DNA of 5,202 nucleotides from Desulfobacteraceae bacterium (GTDB taxonomy: Bacteria; Desulfobacterota; DSM-4660; Desulfatiglandales; JALVMZ01): positions 1 through 5,202 of the forward strand of contig JALVMZ010000241.1 of assembly GCA_027032655.1 (NCBI GenBank), read 5' to 3'. The notes beneath the pieces are model-generated. The model was not told the origin of the DNA. It saw nothing but the letters and a program-made list of their open reading frames with translations, and made no database searches. Positions within the stretch are counted from its first letter, which is position 1; every line of letters begins with the position of its first letter. Both the position numbers and the translations under genes were made by a program. Positions 5,197-5,202 of this stretch are shown piece after piece.

Positions 5197-5202
5197 ATAA
5201 AC

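Larger units (their letters stand above)
5087..5202 (+). CRISPR. CRISPR array, leader end (two repeats, one full spacer, continues past the window)
   Basis: Two identical 36-nt repeats lie at 5087-5122 and 5161-5196, starting GTCAGAACAAAGGCCCC and ending GGGGATTGAGAC. Identity extends 2 nt upstream (CT), so the unit may be 38 nt. GTC and GAC ends are complementary, and CCCC-GATTTGA-GGGG forms a short hairpin. The last 8 nt, ATTGAGAC, fit the crRNA 5' handle of type III and several type I systems. The first spacer is 38 nt (36 if the repeat is 38) and a second begins at 5197. Orientation agrees with the leader and cas genes: the array is transcribed on the + strand and is the likely substrate of the adjacent Cas1-Cas2. 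Repeat identity shows no decay. Confidence 0.93.

Overview
The window carries a CRISPR adaptation module built around a primase-polymerase. Four genes lie head to tail on the + strand: a TPR protein (541-1905), an archaeo-eukaryotic-type primase-polymerase with TPR-like and four-cysteine accessory regions (1902-3518), cas1 (3518-4558) and cas2 (4559-4837). An AT-rich leader of about 250 bp follows, then the start of a CRISPR array that runs off the right edge. The intergenic distances are -4, -1 and 0 bp, so the four genes are almost certainly one translationally coupled operon.

The layout matches the CRISPR-Associated Primase-Polymerase (CAPP) systems, in which a Prim-Pol is encoded with Cas1 and Cas2 and is proposed to make or process DNA during spacer acquisition. 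From general knowledge, these systems are mostly linked to type III CRISPR. The repeat is 36 nt, starts GTC, ends ATTGAGAC and has a short CCCC/GGGG stem, which fits a type III-like 8-nt crRNA handle. No effector gene (cas10, csm, cmr, cas6) is visible, so any interference machinery must lie elsewhere. The least understood component is the 454-residue TPR protein that opens the operon.

On the left, a minus-strand gene (1-270, running off the window) encodes the N-terminus of a coiled-coil protein resembling the family in which a charged heptad coil precedes a PD-(D/E)XK nuclease-like domain (DUF3782 type). Between it and the operon, positions 338-454 on the minus strand hold a short open frame that reads like the C-terminal tail of a lost protein. 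The remainder of that gap is AT-rich and holds the likely operon promoter.

The organism is most likely a bacterium: there are good Shine-Dalgarno sequences (AAGGAG, AAGGAGG), the DNA is AT-rich and arginine is often coded by AGA/AGG. The gene mix would fit a Nitrospirota-like or similar anaerobic or thermophilic lineage, but that assignment is only a guess.

My working model is that Cas1 and Cas2 integrate new spacers at the leader-repeat junction near 5086. The Prim-Pol would supply DNA synthesis for spacer capture or gap filling, and the TPR protein would scaffold the complex. The leader contains several unexplained motifs: a repeated 12-mer, a perfect IHF consensus and a degenerate repeat end.
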